A DNA stretch of 64,000 bases from G963674665 sp963674665 (lineage in GTDB: Bacteria; Desulfobacterota; Desulfovibrionia; Desulfovibrionales; Desulfovibrionaceae). Within the stretch, counting starts at the first letter, position 1. Each line of letters starts with the position of its first letter. The stretch is taken from contig CAXXPL010000011.1 of the NCBI GenBank assembly GCA_963674665.2, positions 1 to 64,000 on the forward strand, given 5' to 3'. Positions 1 through 9,070 of this stretch are shown here, piece by piece. The position numbers and the translations under genes are program-made. Below the pieces are notes generated by a model. That model was given only the letters and a program-made list of their open reading frames with translations, did not search any database and was not told the DNA's origin.

Positions 1-19
1 CCGAGAGGCTTGAGGATTC

Positions 20-1249
20 ATGACCAAAAAAAACGGGACATACCGACAAAACAAAAGGAACCGGAGGGGGAAGGCCGGCTTCGATCATTGCGGATGTAAT
101 CCTACCGGCCCTTATTGGGTGGAGCCGGGATGGTGTTCATTCTGGGGTTCTTTTTTCCGGATCCGCATGTTCTGGAAGCCCGCAGGTTCCGATCTGCTCT
201 GGGTGGCCAGGTTGGGTGGGCTCAGCCTCACCCTGTGTGCCCTGGCCCTCTACTGGGGGGTGCGGCGGAAGCGCATGTCCTTAACTGGACTGGGGATTAT
301 ACTGGCATCCGTGTTTTTGGCGTCATTGCTCGCCTATCCTGTCCTTTCCCATGTCTACTACTCCCGCGTGCTCGGCCAACACGCGAGGTATCATCCGTAT
401 CTGCAACTGGACCCGCCCCCGTATGAACCGCGTGGCCAGGAGGGTGATGCCCTGGTGATCTTCTGTCTGGGAGGCTCCACCACCGAGTTCAAGGACAGTG
501 AAGGAATCGGCTGGCCCGCACGGGTGGGGAAATTGCTGGGTGAACGCACATCAAGCGGCAGGGTGGAGGTGCACAATCTCGGCAGGCAGTGGTACACCAG
601 CCTGCACAGTCTTATGAATTTCCGGATGAACCTGCGGCAATACAAGCCGGATATGGTCATCATGATGCATGGCATCAACGACCTGCTGCAGAATGCTGAC
701 TTCTCGTCCTTCAGCATGGGGGCGTTTCGACAGGATTATGGCCATTTTGTGGGACCAACGAGCGGAATGGTCTTTCGCAAGCCCCTGCTCACCAGGGCCA
801 TGGACGTGTTCCGGGCCACCTGGTTCGCCAGGAAACACAGGGAGATTGTGGACACCGAGGAGTTCCCGGGCCTGCCCCCCTTCGTCACAAACCTGACAGA
901 TCTTGTGGAGATGGTGAAGGCCTATGGGGGGCATCCCGTACTCATGACCCAACCCAGTTTGTTCAAGTCCGAAATGAGCGAGGAGGAACAGGAGGCCTGT
1001 TACATGATCAATATCGAGGCCGTGGGGCCGGACAAGCTCTGGTCGGTCAAGACCGGGTTGGCCGGCATGACGGCCTATGCCGAGGCCGTACGCCGGACAG
1101 CGACGGATACCGGCACCCCCCTCATCGATTTGGAAAAACGCATCCCCAAGACCCTGGAATACTTCAGCGATGACGTTCACTATACCGACAAGGCCTTTGA
1201 CCTGGTGGGCAGCACGGTCGCCGAAGAGCTGCAGCGTATGGATTTCTAA
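20..1249 (+). CDS. SGNH/GDSL-family hydrolase, membrane-anchored
   Basis: A 409-residue protein with two hydrophobic stretches (about residues 60-79 and 91-110), followed by an SGNH hydrolase domain. Seen: block I GGSTTEF with the likely nucleophile Ser153, a block II glycine near residue 188, block III HGIND with Asn220, and a C-terminal DDVH with Asp384 and His387 completing the triad. Family knowledge: such enzymes remove acyl groups from lipids or exported polysaccharides; the substrate here is unknown. The ATG at 20 has a weak GAGG upstream. The first 50 residues are unusual (Cys- and Trp-rich), so the true start could lie further in. It is followed by a stem-loop and a convergent argC. 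Confidence 0.8.
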   Translation: MTKKNGTYRQNKRNRRGKAGFDHCGCNPTGPYWVEPGWCSFWGSFFRIRMFWKPAGSDLLWVARLGGLSLTLCALALYWGVRRKRMSLTGLGIILASVFLASLLAYPVLSHVYYSRVLGQHARYHPYLQLDPPPYEPRGQEGDALVIFCLGGSTTEFKDSEGIGWPARVGKLLGERTSSGRVEVHNLGRQWYTSLHSLMNFRMNLRQYKPDMVIMMHGINDLLQNADFSSFSMGAFRQDYGHFVGPTSGMVFRKPLLTRAMDVFRATWFARKHREIVDTEEFPGLPPFVTNLTDLVEMVKAYGGHPVLMTQPSLFKSEMSEEEQEACYMINIEAVGPDKLWSVKTGLAGMTAYAEAVRRTATDTGTPLIDLEKRIPKTLEYFSDDVHYTDKAFDLVGSTVAEELQRMDF

Positions 1250-1273
1250 GAGGGATGTGAAAAGAAAAGAAAG

Positions 1274-1311
1274 CCGGGGGGAGGGCCCTTTTGAAAAAGA
1301 CTTCCCCCCGG
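1274..1311. terminator. Stem-loop between convergent genes
   Basis: A G-rich arm (CCGGGGGGA) pairs with a C-rich arm (CCCCCCGG) around an AT-rich centre. It lies between the ends of the SGNH hydrolase and argC, so it can terminate both. It belongs to the window-wide stem-loop family. Confidence 0.7.
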
Positions 1312-1344
1312 TCATCGACGTAACATATCCTGCCGCCTTTTGCC

Positions 1345-2397
1345 TCAGGGCATCAAAGGGGCGATATCAAGGCCGGTATTCAGGGGCAGGCCGTACATCA
1401 GGTTGGCGTTGGCCAGGGCCTGTCCGGAGGCGCCCCGGCAGAGGTTGTCTATGGCCGAGACCATGATCAGCCGGTTGGTCCGGGGTTCCAGCACCAGGCC
1501 AATGTCGCAGAGCATGGTGCCGCGCACGTGTCTGGTTTCGGGCAGGCGCCCATTGGGCAGCACCCTGACCCAGGGGTGGGGGGCGTAGGCCTGCTCGTAG
1601 ATTTCCTGAATCTCTTCCACGGTGACGTCGCGCATCAGGTTGGTGTAGCAGGTGCTGAGAATGCCCCTGTTCATGGGTATGAGGTGGGGGGAGAAGATGA
1701 CCCGCAGGTCAGTGCCCGCTATGGCGCCGAGTTCCTGTTCAATCTCCGGAGTATGGCGGTGCTTGCCAAGGTTGTATGCGCGGAAGGAGTCGCTAACCTC
1801 GCAGAACAAGGTGGGAACGGCGGCCTTGCGCCCCGCTCCGGTGGAGCCGGACTTGGCGTCGATGATCACGCTGTGCGGATCGATGACCCCGGCCCGCAAC
1901 GCGGGATTCACGGCCAGGATGGAGGCCGTGGGATAGCAGCCCGGGTTGGCGATCATGTCGGCCTGGGAGATCTCCCCGGCGTAGAGCTCCGGAAGCCCGT
2001 AGACAGCCTCTTCCAGGATTTCGGTCTCCTTGTGTTTCAGCCCGTACCACTGGTTGTACACTTCGGCGTCCCTGATCCTGAAGTCCGCGCTCAGATCCAC
2101 CACACGCACTTTTCTGCGCCGGAGCACCCCGGCAATCTCCATTGCCGTGCCGTGGGGCACTGCCAGGAACACCAGGCCGCAGGCCTCGGCCAGATCGTCC
2201 GGATCGGGGGCGGTGATGGTCAGGCCGCCAATCTCGAAGCCCAGGAGAAAGGGGTAGATGTCCTGGAGTTTTTTCCCGGCCTCGGCCCGCGAGGTGGCCC
2301 TGACCAGGGTGAAAATCGGATGATTGTGCAGGAGCCTGGCGAGTTCCATACCGGTATACCCGGTGACGCCCACCAGCCCCACGTTGACTTTGCCCAT
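1345..2397 (-). CDS. argC: N-acetyl-gamma-glutamyl-phosphate reductase
   Basis: ArgC reduces N-acetylglutamyl phosphate to the semialdehyde with NADPH, the third step of arginine biosynthesis in the cytoplasm. Seen: N-terminal dinucleotide-binding motif GVTGYTG and the active-site NPGCYPT, whose Cys is residue 158 of the longer reading (154 from the chosen start), followed by SGSTGAGR. Length (about 350 residues) is normal for the family. The frame is open to an ATG at 2409. I chose the ATG at 2397 because GGAG lies at good spacing before it, while the upstream ATG has no ribosome-binding site. It lies 60 nt downstream of the DUF1844 gene on the same strand. Confidence 0.95.
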   Translation of the reverse strand: MGKVNVGLVGVTGYTGMELARLLHNHPIFTLVRATSRAEAGKKLQDIYPFLLGFEIGGLTITAPDPDDLAEACGLVFLAVPHGTAMEIAGVLRRRKVRVVDLSADFRIRDAEVYNQWYGLKHKETEILEEAVYGLPELYAGEISQADMIANPGCYPTASILAVNPALRAGVIDPHSVIIDAKSGSTGAGRKAAVPTLFCEVSDSFRAYNLGKHRHTPEIEQELGAIAGTDLRVIFSPHLIPMNRGILSTCYTNLMRDVTVEEIQEIYEQAYAPHPWVRVLPNGRLPETRHVRGTMLCDIGLVLEPRTNRLIMVSAIDNLCRGASGQALANANLMYGLPLNTGLDIAPLMP

Positions 2398-2457
2398 GAC
2401 ACGCTCCATGGCGAGTTTCGGAAAGCTGCCGTTTGCGGGAACTTCCGGGTGAGGAAA

Positions 2458-2799
2458 TCAGTTCTTTTTCATGACGTAGACCATGCGCAGCTCGTAGAGG
2501 ATGCCGTCCAGAAGGCGCGCCTCGTCGGCGTCCAGGCATTTGGAGGTCTTGCACTTGAGCATGGCCAGGATGTCTATGGTGTGTTTTGCCAGGATGAGGT
2601 TCTCCATCTTCTGACCGGATTCCGGCTCCGGCACTTCGCCGAGGTGGACCATGGCAGAGGAGTGCAGGGAGAGAATGAAAGTGGAGAAGGTTACTTGCGG
2701 GAACAGGGGGTTCCCGTCAGCGTCGGTGCAGCTGCAGGGCTTGGTGCTTTCCTGGCTGTCGCCTTGGTCTGTTGCCTGAAAATCTTTTTCTTCGCTCAT
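2458..2799 (-). CDS. DUF1844 domain protein
   Basis: A 113-residue cytoplasmic protein. The N-terminal 25 residues are charged and Ser-rich, followed by a CSC pair. From about residue 37 it matches the DUF1844 pattern as I recall it: FSTFILSLHSSAMVHLGEVP, then a helical LAKHTIDILAMLK segment and a C-terminal LLYELRMVYV. The function of this family is not established; it is common in deltaproteobacteria and acidobacteria. GGAGA precedes the ATG. It lies just upstream of argC and may be co-transcribed with it. Confidence 0.85.
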   Translation of the reverse strand: MSEEKDFQATDQGDSQESTKPCSCTDADGNPLFPQVTFSTFILSLHSSAMVHLGEVPEPESGQKMENLILAKHTIDILAMLKCKTSKCLDADEARLLDGILYELRMVYVMKKN

Positions 2800-2904
2800 G
2801 GTTGTCTCCGTTTACGAAACTCCTGACGAATCTGCGCGTCAGTTGCTGTGCTGCATGCCACCAGGCCGAAAAAGTCCGCGCCGGCGGCAACGACTTGATA
2901 AAAG

Positions 2905-2943
2905 GGTGCGGGGGCGCCCCTCTCGGCGAGGTGCCCCCGCACC
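2905..2943 (-). terminator. GC-rich hairpin behind the aminotransferase
   Basis: GGTGCGGGGGC pairs with GCCCCCGCACC, two bases beyond the minus-strand aminotransferase stop. On the minus strand it is followed by a short run CCCTTTTATC, consistent with intrinsic termination. Confidence 0.7.
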
Positions 2944-2945
2944 TG

Positions 2946-4126
2946 TTAATAACTCGTTCCAGGCTGGAGGTTCAAGGCCTCTTCATAGGCGGCCATGCCT
3001 TGCTCCAGATAGTCACGGCAACCGATGTGTCCGCCGCAGGCGATATAGGCCCGGGCAAAGGCGTAGAGCCCGGCGCAGAGATCGCCCCAGTCCACGTGCC
3101 CCATGTGCCCGATGCGGACGATGCGGCCCTTGAGTTTGCCCTGCCCCCCGGCCAGTATCACGCCGTGGTCGTCGGCCGCGCGGGAGAGCAGTTTCTGGCC
3201 GTCGATGCCTGAGGGCAACACTACCGAGGTGAGCCCCCAGGTGAAGCTGTCCTTGGCAAGGAGCTCCAGGCCCATGGCGGTGACTGTGGCCCGGGTCAGC
3301 ATGGTAAGGGCCCATTGTTTGCGGAACAGCCCCTCCAGCCCTTTTTCAGGCTCGGACCCGAGGAGGTAGCTCAGGGATTCCTTGAGCCCCACGATGAGGC
3401 TCACCGAGGAGGTGAACAGCGTCTGGTCGTCCAGTGCCTTGTCCCGCTCCCCAATGAGATTGAAATAAAAGGGTGCGTTGTTTGCCTTGGCGGCCTTATT
3501 CTGGCCTTTTGGCTCAGGGCGATCAGGGCCAGGCCAGGGGGAACCATGAGTCCTTTCTGGGAACCGGTGAGCAGACAGTCGATGTTCCAGGCATCCATGG
3601 GGCAGGGGGAGATGCCCACGGCGGAGATGCCGTCCACCACCAGCAACGTGCCCCGTTCCTTGGTGACCTTGCCGATCTCCTCGATGGGGTGGAGAACACC
3701 GGTGGAGGTCTCCGAAGCCTGTACGAGCACGCCGATGATCTCAGGATCCTTGTCCAGGGCCAGGGCAATGTCGTTCGCTGTCACGTGATCGCCCCACTCC
3801 TTGTGCAGATAGGTGACTTTCAGGCCGTGGCTTTCGGCTATTTCGCCCCATCGTTCACCGAACTTTCCGGCTTCCACCACGATGACCTTTTCACCGGGGT
3901 TGAAGCAGTTGGTGACCACGGCGCACATGCCGCCAGTTCCGGAGCAGGACAGGGTGAGCACGGGTTGGGACGTGCCGAAAAGGGTTCGCAGGGAGGACTG
4001 AGCTTCACGCATTACCGCCTTGAACTGGGGTTTGCGGTGATGGATCATGTCCTTGGCCATCTCCAGGCGCACCTCCTCGGGAAGGTGGGTGGGGCCGGGA
4101 GTCAGCAAACGGGATTTGTTGCGCAT
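2946..4126 (-). pseudogene. Class V aminotransferase (alanine-glyoxylate / serine-pyruvate type), frameshifted
   Basis: A PLP-dependent fold-type I aminotransferase of the AGXT/SgaA group, expected to interconvert alanine or serine with glyoxylate or pyruvate. Seen: N-terminal LLTPGPT, SCSGTGG cofactor loop, VVDGISAVG and the PLP lysine in TGSQKG (Lys191 from the chosen start). After ALSQKA at about 3500 the frame is lost; reading one frame over restores NKAAKANNAPFYFNLIGERD and runs to the normal C-terminus at 2946. One base is missing there relative to an intact gene. Start ATG 4126 has AGGAGAA upstream. It could be a true pseudogene or a sequence error; nothing else in the gene looks degraded, so I favour an error. 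Confidence 0.85.
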
Positions 4127-4206
4127 TATTGTATTCTCCTGGAATGGGGGCGGTACGATGCTGTGAAGGGAGCGGTACGCTTCTCGGTGAAAGGCCATGT
4201 CCCGCG

Positions 4207-5178
4207 TCAGTAGCTTCCGGTCTCCAGCATGTATGCCTTGATGCGTTGCAGGGTATCGATGAGCGGAATCTCTGGGGACCAGCCCAGGTGCTTTTTGATG
4301 CGGCTGGTATCGGGTTTACGGCGTTGCATGTCCTCGAATCCGGGCGCGTAGGCCTGTTCATAGGGAATCTTGACGATGTTGGAGGAGCTGTCGGCCACAT
4401 CCCTGACCAAGAGGGCCAGGTTCTCGATGCTGATCTCATGGTTCCCTCCGACATTGTAAACACGGACTTGCTCGTGGTCCAGTGTGGCGAGGCCCATGAT
4501 TCCCCTGACAACGTCCGCAACGTCGCAAAAACAGCGGCTCTGTGAGCCGTCGCCGTAAATGGTGATGTCCTCGCCGCGCAGGGCCTGGCGCATGAATCTG
4601 GGAATGACCATGCCGTACTGGCCGGTCTGTCTCGGCCCCACGGTGTTGAACAGCCTCATGATGTTCATCCGCAGCCCGTGCTCCTGAAAATAGGCGAAGC
4701 CCAGGCTTTCGTCGAGCATCTTGCTGATGGCGTATGCCCAGCGGCTTTTGCTGGTCGCGCCGAGAACCACGTCGTCTTCTTCGCTGAAGGGCGTTTTCGA
4801 CCCCTTGCCATATACCTCGGAGGTGCTGGCGAGCAGGACCTTGCAACGGTAGCGCAGCGCGGCCTTGAACACCGCCTCGCTGCCGTTGACGTTTGTTCCT
4901 ATGGTTCTGACCGGATGTTTGACTATGAGATCCACGCCCACAGCGGCAGCGAGGTGAAAGATGACATCCGCCTGGGAGGCAAGACGGTCGAGGACGATGT
5001 CGTCCAGTACCGAGGCCCGCGTATAGTGGAAGTTCGGGTTGCCGAAGTGGGCCTCGATATTCTGGATGCGGCCGGTGCTGAGGTCGTCAATGGCCTCGAC
5101 AATGTGCCCCTTTTTGAGCAGAGCGTCCGTCAAATGTGAGCCGATGAAGCCGGCGCCTCCGGTTATGAGCACTTTCAT
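4207..5178 (-). CDS. NAD-dependent sugar-nucleotide epimerase/dehydratase
   Basis: An extended short-chain dehydrogenase of 323 residues. Seen: Rossmann motif GGAGFIG at residues 7-13, an ASTSEVYG serine region around 118, catalytic Tyr149 and Lys153 in YAISK, and NTVGPRQTGQYG for nucleotide-sugar binding. Family knowledge: these use UDP- or GDP-sugars and feed cell-surface polysaccharide synthesis; the pattern resembles UDP-glucose 4-epimerase or UDP-glucuronate decarboxylase, and I cannot choose between them. It is 80 nt upstream of the aminotransferase on the same strand and divergent from the TauE gene. Confidence 0.85.
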   Translation of the reverse strand: MKVLITGGAGFIGSHLTDALLKKGHIVEAIDDLSTGRIQNIEAHFGNPNFHYTRASVLDDIVLDRLASQADVIFHLAAAVGVDLIVKHPVRTIGTNVNGSEAVFKAALRYRCKVLLASTSEVYGKGSKTPFSEEDDVVLGATSKSRWAYAISKMLDESLGFAYFQEHGLRMNIMRLFNTVGPRQTGQYGMVIPRFMRQALRGEDITIYGDGSQSRCFCDVADVVRGIMGLATLDHEQVRVYNVGGNHEISIENLALLVRDVADSSSNIVKIPYEQAYAPGFEDMQRRKPDTSRIKKHLGWSPEIPLIDTLQRIKAYMLETGSY

Positions 5179-5336
5179 GGATTATGGTCCTTGGTTGATC
5201 GCCTGATCAAAATCAGTTCTGGACAGGCGGATTGCTTAGCACTAGAACAACGAAAAATGAGACTTAGGAAAAACCTCGGTAAAAAACAAGTACTGGAAGC
5301 ACAGTATAAGAACGATGTGAATTCAAGGAGTGAATT

Positions 5337-5705
5337 ATGCAAGGTAGCATAACGCACATGATACTCATGGTGTTTCTCGGTAGTCTGGTAGGCGTGGGAG
5401 CAGCATTCACGGGCCTTGGGGGCGGTTTCCTGCTGGTACCCCTGTTGCTCTTCATGGGATTTACGGCCCAAAAGGCCGTAGGGACGTCGTTTCTCGCCAT
5501 CCTGGTCATCTCGATATCCGCTTTGATCGCACACAACAAGCTCGCCAACGTGGACTACCGTGTGGGAATCGCCCTGGGTATCGGCGGTATCCTGGGTGCC
5601 CAGATCGGCGCACGCCTGGTGGAATCCGTTCCCACCGAAGTGTTTCAGAAAATCTTTGCCGGTGTCCTTCTGTGTCTGGCAATTTACCTTTTTTTAAGGA
5701 AATAG
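5337..5705 (+). CDS. Half-size TauE/SafE-type membrane permease
   Basis: A 122-residue, very hydrophobic protein with about four membrane segments and the family hallmark GLGGGFLLVPLL near the N-terminus, followed by AVGTSFLAI. Normal TauE/SafE (DUF81) permeases are about 250 residues with two such repeats; this has one. It is not a truncation, because AAGGAG sits seven bases before the ATG and a good terminator hairpin follows the stop. One-repeat members may work as dimers (inference). The substrate is unknown; sulfite, sulfoacetate or related anions are known for the family, which would fit a sulfate reducer. Confidence 0.85.
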   Translation: MQGSITHMILMVFLGSLVGVGAAFTGLGGGFLLVPLLLFMGFTAQKAVGTSFLAILVISISALIAHNKLANVDYRVGIALGIGGILGAQIGARLVESVPTEVFQKIFAGVLLCLAIYLFLRK

Positions 5706-5755
5706 CCACCTCAAGTCCGATTCCGGCAGTTAGTCTTTCCAGCAACTGTTGTGAC

Positions 5756-5783
5756 AAGGCCCTGTTGTTCAGGGCCTTTGTTT
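5756..5783 (+). terminator. Intrinsic terminator interrupted by the intron
   Basis: AAGGCCCTG pairs with CAGGGCCTT around a TTGTT loop, followed by TGTTT. The group II intron begins right after this T-rich tract, and the 3' flank resumes with TTTC, so the original tract has been split. Confidence 0.8.
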
Positions 5784-6319
5784 GTGTGCCAGGCATGGCG
5801 CGGATCTAGGAGGTGGAAGTCCTCTCCAGGCCCTGATGGTGGGAACTGGTAGCCGAAGGCAACTGCGTCGTCGCGAGGCGGGGTGGGGAGGAAGCTGGAG
5901 GCAAAAGTCGGACTCGACGAACAGAAATCGGATATAAGGCCGGTACAACTGGGTAATTCGGCATTGGACGAAGACGCCCCATAACCATTCGGAAGTTGTA
6001 CAGGTAAATCCGGCGAGGCCCGACGGAAAGAGTCGCGTCTTACCCTGGGAGATCTCATTGCCTGTCGGGACGATCCCGACTACCTGGACGGCGATGTCCG
6101 GGGATGGGCCATGAGAAGTCAGCAGAGGCCATAGTAGTCCGTTTCCTTGGCGGGCAAAGGGCCGAATCTTTTGACCAAGGAGTAGTCGCTGACGACTCGA
6201 CGAGCGTGGGACGCCAGGAAAGGTGGGAGGTCACGCCTCGACACACCCGGTAAAGGCGGAACCGGAACTGGGCACATCGAGGTACGCGAGCGCTCGCGGC
6301 GTTGGAAGGAGGACAAGCC

Positions 6320-7622
6320 TTGACGCAGTATCTCATGGAGTTGGTTTGCCAACAGGCAAATCTCAATCAGGCCTTTAAAACGGGTGAGAGCCAACAAGGG
6401 CGCGCCAGGAATCGACGGTATGACCGTTGATGATCTGTACGAATGGCTTTCAACCAACAAAGACGAGTTGATTGCGAGTCTGCTTGAAGGTACCTACCGA
6501 CCGCTTCCAGTTAAGGGAGTGCGAATCCCGAAACCGGGAGGTGGAGTGCGACAGCTGGGCATTCCAACGGTGCGGGATCGTTTGGTGCAACAGGCCTTCT
6601 TGCAGGTGCTCACACCCATTCTCGATCCGTTGTTCTCGGAATCGAGTTTTGGGTTCCGTCCAAGTCGGGGCGCTCATGACGCTCTTGTTCAGGCACAACG
6701 ATTCGTTGAGGACGGCCGTACCATAGTGGTGGACATGGATTTGGAGAAGTTCTTCGACCGTGTAAACCACGATATTTTGATGGCACGGCTGGCCCGTCAC
6801 GTCAAAGACAAACGTGTCCTGTGGATCACCCGAGCCTTTTTAAACTCGGGCATGATGCAAGACGGAGTGTGCGTAGCGCGTGAGGAAGGGACTCCGCAAG
6901 GTGGTCCTCTGTCCCCGTTGCTTGCTAATCTGCTTCTTGATGACCTGGACAAGGAACTCGAACGTCGCGGTCACTGTTTCTGTCGGTATGCTGATGACTG
7001 CAACATTTATGTGCAGAGCATCAAGGCCGGTGAAAGAGTGATGGAATCGGTTACGCGTTTTCTGGAGAAACGACTTAAGCTAAAGGTCAATCAAGAGAAA
7101 AGTGCCGTGGATCATGTGAGTAACCGTAAGTTTCTGGGGTACCGTCTTCTGGGAAGTGGATGACTGGTCCTAGCACCCCAGAGTCTGGTCAGGTTCAAGA
7201 ATCAAATACGTTGGATATTGAAACGTAACAGGCCGATGTCTTTCGAAGAAAGAATACGTCGTCTCAACTCGTACTGTATCGGATGGCTGGGGTATTTCCA
7301 GCTTGCGAAGTGCAAAAGCTTCCTCCAGGAGATGGAAGGGTGGATACGACGGAAACTACGTTGCGCACGCCTGAAGCAATGCAAGCGGGTTAAGACTTTG
7401 GCTGAATTCTTCATAAGTCTCGGTGTGAAAGAGTTCGGCGCATGGATGCAGGCTCTGTCGGGAAAAGGGTGGTGGAGAATGTCCAGAACCCAGACAGCGC
7501 ATCAGGCAATGAACAATGAATGGTTCAGAAATCAAGGACTCGTCAGCCTGATAGGAAGATACCAAGTGTTACAAGTCAAAAGAAACCGCCGTGGTACCGA
7601 GCAGGTATGCCCGGTGGTGTGA
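6320..7622 (+). pseudogene. ltrA: Group II intron reverse transcriptase/maturase, inactivated
   Basis: It encodes an LtrA-like protein. Seen: N-terminal GAPGIDGMTVDDL, fingers/palm motifs including GIPTVRDRLVQQA and SSFGFRPSRGAHDA, the catalytic YADD in CRYADDCNIYV, and the maturase X-domain segment SFEERIRRLNSYCIGWLGYF. Two lesions: an extra A in the AAAA at 6377-6380 (TTT AAA A CGG) shifts the frame between QAFK and RANKGAPG, and an in-frame TGA at 7161-7163 replaces what is likely an Arg codon (CGA) after GYRLLGSG. Translation from TTG 6320 has AGGAGG upstream. A trans-acting maturase would be needed for splicing. Confidence 0.85.
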
Positions 7623-7656
7623 GAGGGGGAAACCGCGAGGAATCCCCCTACTCGAT
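7584..7656 (+). ncRNA. Intron domains V and VI
   Basis: ACCGCC at the left of the region pairs with GGTGGT at its right (about 7585-7618) around GTACC/GGTAT arms and a GAGC loop, fitting the catalytic domain V. It is followed by a GAGGGGG/CCCCCTA hairpin with unpaired bases near CTACTCGAT, fitting branch-site domain VI. The maturase stop codon (7620-7622) falls at the V/VI junction. Confidence 0.65.
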
Positions 7657-7871
7657 TTTCAAAAGGTTGCTGCATGATCAGACAATATTTGTGACCTCTA
7701 CCAGCAAAACATTGACTTGAATTCGCTTGGTAAAGCGTGCATCATGAAGCAGAAGTGGTATTGAAAAGTGAAGATTACCGTGTCCACGCTTGTCTTATCC
7801 TTGCCTGGAGGCAGTGAAATCCCGCATAGCCTGCTGTCGAACCTTGCGGTCTCCTACCACGAGAGGGTTTC

Positions 7872-9068
7872 ATGCGCCTTATAAGGTATCCTGAACTCAT
7901 GGGATCACGCACAAGACTCTGGCGGGGGGCAGTGCTCCTTTTCGTAGTGGTCTGCCTCCTCTCCTGCTCATCTCCTCTTGCCGCGCGGGCGGCGGATAAA
8001 CTGGTGCCCCTGGCCGCTGTTTTCGGGGTGTCCGGCAAGGCCGCGCAAAACAGCGCGCCCTCCATCGACGGGATACGTGTGGCGGTTGCGGAGATCAACG
8101 AGAAAGGTGGAGTTCTAGGCCGAGAGCTGGAAGTGGTGGTGGTGGACAATCTGAGCACGCCCATTGGCTCCAAGATCGCGGTGGAACAGGCGGACAAGCT
8201 GGGAGCCGTGGCCATCATCGGCCCGGCGTGGAGTTCCAACGCCATCGCCGCGGGGCGTGAGGCCCAGGCGCGGGGCATCCCCATGCTCAGCAATGTGGCA
8301 ACGAACCCCACTGTGACAAGGGCTGGAGACTTTATCTTCCGGGCCTGCTTCACCGACGATTTCCAGGGCGAAGTCATGGCCCTTTTCGCACGAACCACCA
8401 TGGAGCGCTCCAAGGCCCTGACATTTGTCGATATCACGAGCGATTACAGCATCGGCCTGGAGAAGGTTTTCCGGGAGCGGTTCGAATCCCTCGGGGGCAC
8501 GGTGCTCGATAGAATTCCCTACAAGGTTGCCGATCTCAAAGAGGTGGCCTCTCTGGACGACATCGTTGACAAGGCCGCGCAATTGGCTCCGGATGTGGTA
8601 TTCATTCCGGGGCACTTCGAGGCGGGCCTGATAATCAAGGGATTGCGCAGCGTGGGGATCAACATCCCCATTATGGGCGGGGACGGCTGGGACTCGGGCG
8701 TGTACCTGGCAAGCAAGGGGTTCGAGGGCGACGGCGTGTTTCACTGCGCCCATTGGTCTCCTGACTGGGACAACGAGAAGACCAGGCACCTCATCGGAAA
8801 GTATGCTGAGACTCATTATCTGGATTCCGGCTTTTCCCTGGCCTATGACAGCGTGTACCTAATCGTGGACGCCCTGGAACGCGCCGGTTCCGCCGAACGC
8901 AAACCCTTGCGGGACGCCCTCGCCATGACCCGAGGCTTTGACGGAGCCACGGGCAGCATCAGCTTCGACAGCTTCGGCGACCCCCTGAAAAGCGCGGTGA
9001 TTCTCAAGATTGAGGACGGAAAGCCGAGTTGCGTCGAGACCATATCGCCGGAAGCGTCGATGCCCTGA
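7872..9068 (+). CDS. Branched-chain amino-acid type periplasmic binding protein (lipoprotein)
   Basis: A 398-residue type I periplasmic binding protein (LivJ-like, Peripla_BP_6). Seen: N-terminal signal with lipobox LLSC (Cys32), then FGVSGKAAQNSAPSIDGIRVA, the ligand-binding loop IIGPAWSSNAIAAG, and IMGGDGWDSG in the second lobe. It is expected to be lipid-anchored in the periplasm and bind a small amino-acid-like ligand. No permease or ATPase gene is nearby; instead its stop codon is two bases from the start of a histidine kinase. I infer it senses a ligand for that kinase rather than feeding a transporter. A second possible start is ATG 7899. Confidence 0.85.
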   Translation: MRLIRYPELMGSRTRLWRGAVLLFVVVCLLSCSSPLAARAADKLVPLAAVFGVSGKAAQNSAPSIDGIRVAVAEINEKGGVLGRELEVVVVDNLSTPIGSKIAVEQADKLGAVAIIGPAWSSNAIAAGREAQARGIPMLSNVATNPTVTRAGDFIFRACFTDDFQGEVMALFARTTMERSKALTFVDITSDYSIGLEKVFRERFESLGGTVLDRIPYKVADLKEVASLDDIVDKAAQLAPDVVFIPGHFEAGLIIKGLRSVGINIPIMGGDGWDSGVYLASKGFEGDGVFHCAHWSPDWDNEKTRHLIGKYAETHYLDSGFSLAYDSVYLIVDALERAGSAERKPLRDALAMTRGFDGATGSISFDSFGDPLKSAVILKIEDGKPSCVETISPEASMP

Positions 9069-9070
9069 CC

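Larger units (their letters stand above)
5784..7656 (+). mobile_element. Group II intron (terminator-targeting, probably class C)
   Basis: The 5' end starts with GTGTG at 5784, matching the GUGYG rule, followed by a structured region of about 530 bases with motifs usual for domain I. An open frame for a reverse transcriptase/maturase lies in the domain IV position. The 3' end carries a domain V-like hairpin and a domain VI-like hairpin ending CTACTCGAT near 7656. Insertion immediately behind a terminator stem is the known habit of class C group II introns; the class call is inference from site and protein type. The maturase is broken, so the copy probably cannot move by itself. Base composition is lower in GC than the neighbours. 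Confidence 0.85.

Noticed and set aside
1528..2826. A 432-residue plus-strand frame over argC
   Set aside because: It is antisense to argC and DUF1844 with no domain or ribosome-binding site.
7161..7163. In-frame TGA in the maturase as a selenocysteine codon
   Set aside because: There is no SECIS-like hairpin and the position corresponds to an Arg codon; a nonsense mutation is simpler, especially with the upstream frameshift.
8485..8500. GGTTCGAATCC resembling a tRNA T-loop
   Set aside because: It lies in the binding-protein coding frame (ERFESLGG) and no other arms of a tRNA can be built.
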